The position numbers and the translations under genes are program-made. Shown in pieces: positions 16,801 through 18,487 of a stretch of 18,487 nucleotides of DNA (position 1 is the first letter of the stretch; the number at the start of each line of letters is the position of its first letter). The notes beneath the pieces are model-generated. The model searched no databases. It saw only the letters and a list, made by a program, of their open reading frames with translations, and was not told the DNA's origin. Source of the DNA: Thiotrichaceae bacterium (lineage in GTDB: Bacteria; Pseudomonadota; Gammaproteobacteria; Thiotrichales; Thiotrichaceae); the NCBI GenBank assembly GCA_027024625.1, contig JALVRY010000106.1, forward strand, positions 1 through 18,487, read 5' to 3'.

Positions 16801-18487
16801 CTTTTCCTGTTGGATCATTTGCGTAGATGTCTGCAATATTTACGTTGAATGCTGCAAGCTGATTGTCTGTTCCAACAAGTTCTTCAACAAAATTACTGCC
16901 CACTTTGCGTGAAATTCTCCACTGTGCAGTGCTAGGGTTGAGTCCATTGATATCGACTCTGATAGTCAGTTCATCATCGGCTGTTGATAGTGTGCCTTTA
17001 TCATCAATAGTTGGTGATTGAGGAATTGCTTCTAAATTACAAGCACGAGAACAGGATGCGGGAGCAGCTAATTGTTGGCTAACTTTGCAGCTAGGATCGC
17101 CATCATCTGAATAAACAAGGCTTAAATTAGAGTTGGCTGTAATGAGTCCTGCTGCAACGGTTTCACTGGTGCCGTAGCTGCCACTGGATGAAATATCGCC
17201 TGAGAGTGACCATGTCGTGCTTGCACCGACACCACTTGCACTAATCAATGAGTCAAATGACCATGTGTCATCTGTCTCATCACTTGTAGCATTATCATCA
17301 CACTGGGCGGTGGTGTTTGCATTCAGGGTGCAGTGTGCATTGATGCTAATGAGGTAATCTTCAACCTCTCCATCGGCTGCGGGCCCAATTGGGTCGTCTG
17401 CTCCATTGGTGGAGGCAATACGGCAACGTAAATAAGTTTCTCCACCTGTATCAAATCCCGCTGTTGTAGGTACTTTAGGCAAACTAAGGTTGATGGTTTG
17501 AGCGGCGGCGTTACTAGACACAATACTTTGACCGCGTTCAGTCGTATTATCAAAGATGCCATCACCGTTATAATCTGCCCAGCAGGATAGGGTGACATCA
17601 TGACCTGTTGTATTAAATACTTTTACCCCGAGGATAGGTGTGGCAGCGGCTTGATCGTCTGAGAAGTTTGGCATAGAAACAATGCCATCTTCATCATCAC
17701 CTGCAATAGCGCATGTGCCAATGACGCGGTTGTTTGTATCGGTATTGTCATCTGCATCAGCAGTGGTATTTTGCAAATCACCGTCATCTGTATCAACACA
17801 ATCACCGAGATAGAGCCATTCACTGACGATATGCTGTGCTCCGTTGTCTGTAGATAGTGTTTGGTAATTTCCTTTAGCTGTTGATGCTGCACTATCTGGA
17901 GCATCACCGTAGTCGTAAAGTCCGCTACAAATATTGGCTACGTTGATGTTTGCGATATCGTAATCATCTTCTGCTTGGTCGTTATTAGGGATATTGTCAG
18001 GTGTTGAGTCAATATCTAAGCCACCTGCAAATGCCATAATTTCCGCGGCATTTTGACAACTAGCATCATCTGCTTCGGGTTCTCCCCCAAAACGAGTTTG
18101 TGTTGTGCGAGTTATCACCTCAGAATTGACAGTAAAACTAATATCAACCGAGCTTGATGCACCGGCTGCGAGTGTTGGTATAGGCGTGTTTAGTGTTGCT
18201 GTACTGCCATTTGCACTTGCTGTCCAATCAGGATCACTAAGCGTCAGAACGCCGGGTATATAATCGATCAGTTCAATATTGGTAGCGGGTAGCGTGCCTT
18301 CATTTGTAATATCTAGCGTAAAGGTAACGACATCACCAGCGTTAAATGTTTGGCTCTGGCTGTTTTTAAGATGTTTGCTTAGACGTAAGTCAGTAATGTC
18401 TGAAGGGTCACGAGTGTTACTGAATTCTGAGGTTGCACCGTAGTTTCCTGCACCTAAGTCTTCTGTTGTGGTTGCACTAACATTAAC
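7895..18487 (-). CDS. Giant multidomain surface/secreted protein, C-terminal 3530 residues (N-terminus beyond window)
   Basis: One uninterrupted frame runs from the right edge to TAG at 7895. A GTG at 18118 is not the start, because upstream codons continue a DUF11 domain. Visible residues, approximately: DUF11 25-125; GEVED 185-385; unassigned Ig-like 386-588; SpaA-like 588-690; Calx-beta 1 split as 692-722 and 955-1032 around a thrombospondin-C-like module; Calx-beta 2 and 3 (1036-1271, near-identical); Calx-beta 4; LamG 1420-1640; Calx-beta 5; LamG 1757-1970 (YWPLNEGTG); Calx-beta 6 and 7 to 2208; SdrD-B-like 2212-2320; propeller-like 2321-2796; SdrD-B-like 2798-2932; TSP-C-like 2935-3128; Calx-beta 8; TSP-C-like 3245-3440; DUF11 3443-3530. 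Calx-beta repeats carry the expected acidic Ca-binding motifs (GDT..E.DET, INDD). An adhesin or matrix role is inferred. The end lacks IPTL, PEP-CTERM or LPXTG signals, so anchoring is unexplained. Confidence 0.9.
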   Translation of the reverse strand, partial: VNVSATTTEDLGAGNYGATSEFSNTRDPSDITDLRLSKHLKNSQSQTFNAGDVVTFTLDITNEGTLPATNIELIDYIPGVLTLSDPDWTASANGSTATLNTPIPTLAAGASSSVDISFTVNSEVITRTTQTRFGGEPEADDASCQNAAEIMAFAGGLDIDSTPDNIPNNDQAEDDYDIANINVANICSGLYDYGDAPDSAASTAKGNYQTLSTDNGAQHIVSEWLYLGDCVDTDDGDLQNTTADADDNTDTNNRVIGTCAIAGDDEDGIVSMPNFSDDQAAATPILGVKVFNTTGHDVTLSCWADYNGDGIFDNTTERGQSIVSSNAAAQTINLSLPKVPTTAGFDTGGETYLRCRIASTNGADDPIGPAADGEVEDYLISINAHCTLNANTTAQCDDNATSDETDDTWSFDSLISASGVGASTTWSLSGDISSSGSYGTSETVAAGLITANSNLSLVYSDDGDPSCKVSQQLAAPASCSRACNLEAIPQSPTIDDKGTLSTADDELTIRVDINGLNPSTAQWRISRKVGSNFVEELVGTDNQLAAFNVNIADIYANDPTGKVTIKIEQIGLSDCVTIRDLYIPTHFIHVLKQMIGTPPPNNWEFTLTSSNCPLPSNLENPAISPAFGGLSSSLAGLQVYTNTMDACLYTLTENTQAGYVLDTASSDVLTDFTITGDAITNKTVVNRQSGSITVRNASVLEGDSGTTPLNFIVEYSDTTPRRFSARSDDSCRTKNINENFHSDVTQTWSAVNIGSRDCSWSVSDHKLTERTDSVLGRCEGFINHPVDAAKYYTDTNTYEIKVKVDSNYDNSIHNFFKDNNGVGIVFAYQDQDNYYLARWLDFGNSYSSNPLYHYRYLQLIRKENGNESLMGEKYLDLPEKFDMKIKVNAEGTKLFIDHNEELSISARPTLFAFGLYTNDNDDGIFYDNLKVKTKCAGSDTTDEEDTDEETSDTDISATYTITAGTATEGVDFEPVATGTLIIPEGESSTTVTVPVIGDTLVEEDETFTIHLSDSINGRIIEADAVGTIIDDDDLAIPSLSIANTSSLEGNIGDNNTLDFTVTLSSAAPAGGVSFDYATSDGTATTANNDYQGNNAGTLTIPAGSTTGTISINIIGDTDVENNETLSLTLTNLSNANAADTQATGTIINDDNVVTPSLSISNTSSLEGNIGDNNTLDFTVILSSAAPAGGVSFDYATSDGTATTANNDYQGNNAGTLTIPAGSTTGTISISIIGDTDVENDETLSLTLTNLSNATAVNTEATGIIINDDGEVVSNCAQVILVDQSSLFPQNQAHCVTVPRTTATTLISINDTSATEGNSDGENSLTFTVSLNNPAPASGVSVNYTTANDTALLGSDYRSTGIVIFNAGETTKTIIIPIIGDTTPEPDERMFVNLSNPVGASISDDQAIGTILDDDSASNLSPVAEYRFDECSWNGTTDEVKNQIGSIHGTAKNNANTASGKINNAGYFDATNSNSYIDFGDHFDPQNTDQWSVSVWFNASNTDNERIIYNKENLYEIAVQDGYLRYAFQPHWHWDGDTSFPVSSNTWYHVTLTYDGAKQKLYKDGVLVYQRNQTGNIGENSDKFIVGARNGAAPYNFFDGKIDELKIFNKALSEDEVSTIYNNENAGLNYDGTSRTAPSCSTPPNISIADNSISEGDSGVKNLDFTVTLDAPAPATGTQVNYITANTTATIADSDYQATSGTLNIPAGATTGTISVVINGDTKIEPDETFQLNLSTPVNGVITDNQAIGTILNDDTGECGLLSDADLVGYWPLNEGTGNGTSNDYTSHANNLSLFNMDSNNAWISGKFDNALSFDGVNDTIRNTTITNDLKPTSLTISSWFKVNQSGWLWLAAQADNYGLHLNDDSSLGFYIHTASNWSDITATGLNLNDGQWHHAVGTFDGSVMKVYVDGSLAASQNETRAISYTTGNGFTIGSMQNDRIFNGGIDDVRVYQRALTSAEISELYGHTPSCAISQADISIADNSTVEGNSGTKNLSFTVSLSKAAPSGGVSIDYATSNGSATISNNDYNATSGTLTIAEGDSSGTINVVINGDTDIESDETFLLTLSNPNNGAIIDNQATGTIINDDSNDGSALPSITIEDKAILEGQSGTKSLDFTVTLSKVAPAGGVSVGYATTDDLATTVDNDYISKSNTLNIPAGATSAIISITINGDTNIEPDETFLLNLSNPSNANIADNQAIGTIINDDFASDCNAGLGDFGGTVFNDYNKNGIQDAIDISVANITVTAYDDNNTAVATALSNENGSYRLTGLTNGESYRLEFTGLPDGMESTSHGPDSASTVRFITAGADCSVNLGIHTPEQYCQAVPDLVTTRQVNGDSQAGGSAGALETLVRFPYSAKNQDSTVENIYLGTNAQMGAVWGMAFQRKTHTVFTSAFLKRHVGFGPLGTGGIYTANAAASNTSPWVDVRTIGIPTGDDTRDGSAANSLSADSDQPNYDAATFTEVGKRSLGDIDFDESNDTLWLINAYDRSLYAIHNVDPSRTPVASDVSGGYLVEHAGIMCNKGLLRPWAVSVHNGKVYVGAVCSGENSSSANKNDLVAHILSFDPTTELFTPVFNFPLNYFRHFTTWDASDGDYWYTWHYSDHHKQKWALGGGNPSPILSDIEFDLDGSMILAFMDRTSLMTGPANYLPDSTASDNRLLNDDTIAYGDIIRICHTDSGYVLEGNTECPSNPRPAGEPNYNNLGINGGEYYSGDFGPDADDGFTEMVNGGLSLFPGTNEVLVTGTDAHDFYTSGVVWLNNSNGSHSGGYDVVQQAGDNDPTFFNKAGGVGDIELLCDEAPMEIGNYVWNDADSDGIQDANESGISGVTVRLICGIDSATTITSSTGQYYFSNAAGGNANFMNAGESCLLRIDSTQATLSGANLTTQNVEGDSSNNNKTDIHDSDASMNGNNAEINFTIGSAGRNNHSLDFGFTNAPVSSCTASSIYEPFNTSLDNWTVQKFNASSCDWSTENNRMKEISGACLGFLSYENTNNPHDANANEYTLTVDVDANLSSNSNNGVGFVFGYIDTNNYYLVRWNDFSSNYSGNSRYRYLQLIHKQAGTETTLDEIFIDLPNEFTLKVTVNTSGIAVYTNDQLKLTSTDTPVLNKFGLYTNDNDSGIFYDNLYVSTCGTPANASIADNSTIEGNSGTHYLNFTVSLDKAAPVGGVSLDYITANGTASTADTDYQSQTGTLTIAEGESSGTISVLIISDTVVEDDETFTVTLSNPSNAVITDAEATGTIENDDSTAACATITDNFSSLSNQWTVVDLNGNNDCNWTSTSGKLHEESGDTCKSLIHYENAGSYNDSSTEYTVSVDVDPNANNTWNDDIGIVFGYVDNSNYYLLRWKKVGTKKSNENKYNYLQLVRIQGGTGSTLQEQYVALPDSTFKLKLLVNDTGINVYVDNQLSLQASEQPILKAFGLYTRSNNSGVDYDNLAVDTCHATPPANVNLKANKTANKTSAASGEQVIFTLTVTNLGTTQASNIVTSDVLPSNMTYVSDDGVGSYDPATGIWTVGSIAAGQTATLHIVASVN
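8165..8755 (-). repeat. Thrombospondin-C-like lectin module, copy 3
   Basis: About 195 residues with the shared signature DIGIVFGYVD, NYYLLRW, NYLQLVR and AFGLYTRSNNSGVDYDNL, and the four conserved Cys (ACATI, DCNWT, DTCKS, DTCHA). It lies between Calx-beta 8 and the terminal DUF11 domain. Its acidic NDND loop is changed to RSNN, so metal binding may differ from copies 1 and 2. Confidence 0.7.
9100..9685 (-). repeat. Thrombospondin-C-like lectin module, copy 2
   Basis: About 195 residues with the shared signature GVGFVFGYID, NYYLVRW, RYRYLQLIHK and KFGLYTNDNDSGIFYDNL, and the four conserved Cys (SSCTAS, SCDWS, ACLGF, VSTCG). It sits between the second SdrD-B-like domain and Calx-beta 8. The fold assignment rests on motif resemblance only. 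Confidence 0.7.
10100..11525 (-). other. Propeller-like region between two SdrD-B-like domains of the giant protein
   Basis: About 475 residues without internal Calx-beta or LamG motifs. The region includes GAVWGMAFQRKTHTVFTSAF, KRHVGFGPLGTGGIY and GDIDFDESNDTLWLIN, several short strand-turn patterns like those of beta-propellers, and aromatic/His-rich stretches (HFTTWDASDGDYWYTWHYSD). Similar segments are known next to SdrD-B-like domains in large bacterial surface proteins. The propeller fold is my inference from the sequence pattern. Confidence 0.5.
13570..14230 (-). repeat. LamG cassette in the giant gene, paralogous to the one in the IPTL-CTERM gene
   Basis: Encodes a LamG domain with YRFDECSW near its start and FDGKIDELKIFNKAL near its end. 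It is related along its length to the LamG of the neighbouring gene (6243-6959). A Cys pair linker (CAQVILVDQSS...CVTV, about 14590-14670) lies one Calx-beta domain upstream; the equivalent linker in the neighbour directly abuts its LamG. Confidence 0.75.
14675..15382 (-). repeat. Tandem pair of near-identical 354-bp Calx-beta repeats
   Basis: Two units of exactly 118 codons (15029-15382 and 14675-15028) encode Calx-beta domains that differ at 12 of 118 residues. Unit residues 28-76 are 49 consecutive identical amino acids. The DNA copies differ at many third codon positions over the same stretch, so the duplication is not recent, or the copies have been held alike by selection. Both start with PSLSI.NTSSLEGN and contain GDTDVEN.ETL. 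All other Calx-beta domains in the protein are far less alike. Confidence 0.9.
15625..16325 (-). repeat. Thrombospondin-C-like lectin module, copy 1 (inserted in a Calx-beta domain)
   Basis: About 230 residues with the signature GVGIVFAYQD, NYYLARW, YRYLQLIRK, FDMKIKV and FGLYTNDNDDGIFYDNL, resembling thrombospondin C-terminal (L-type lectin-like) domains (GFVFGYQ...FYVVMW). Four Cys are placed as in the other copies (DDSC, DCSW, RCEGF, KTKC). The module is followed by an acidic linker rich in D, E, T and S (about 15625-15680) before the Calx-beta sequence resumes. Confidence 0.7.

Noticed and set aside
18113..18118. GTG at 18118 as the start of the giant gene
   Set aside because: The same frame is open to the window edge and encodes a continuous DUF11 domain immediately upstream, so the real start lies beyond 18487.

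Overview
The window (about 40-43% GC by eye) looks like the chromosome of a Gram-negative bacterium, most likely a gammaproteobacterium. The reasons are the E. coli-type homodimeric 2-oxoglutarate dehydrogenase E1 followed directly by its E2, and an IPTL-CTERM-type surface sorting tail, which is known only from exosortase-bearing Gram-negatives. No RNA gene is present to place it further. Every convincing gene is on the minus strand, so transcription runs from the right edge to the left.

In transcription order: (1) 18487-7895 is the 3' part of a giant surface or secreted protein, open at the right edge. At least 3530 residues are visible: a mosaic of DUF11, GEVED, SpaA-like, eight Calx-beta, two LamG, three thrombospondin-C-like lectin modules, two SdrD-B-like domains and a propeller-like region. 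(2) 7703-5592 is a smaller secreted protein with a signal peptide, GEVED domain, LamG domain and an IPTL-CTERM-like tail. Its LamG cassette is clearly related to one in the giant protein. (3) 5423-4977 is a small hemerythrin-like protein. (4) 4976-4420 is a gene-free stretch with two short inverted-repeat elements, one a 167-bp MITE-like element that folds on itself almost end to end. (5) 4419-399 is sucA-sucB, arranged for translational coupling. (6) 390-1 is the start of a membrane-anchored protein of unknown function, 8 bases after sucB.

The sucAB block provides the first two subunits of the TCA-cycle 2-oxoglutarate dehydrogenase; E3 and sucCD are not in the window. The giant protein and its IPTL-CTERM neighbour look like a surface adhesion or sensing pair. 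The small one carries an anchoring tail, while the giant stops abruptly at the end of a DUF11 domain with no sorting signal. The most unusual feature is a Calx-beta domain in the giant protein that appears to be split by a whole inserted lectin-like module of a family found twice more in the same protein.
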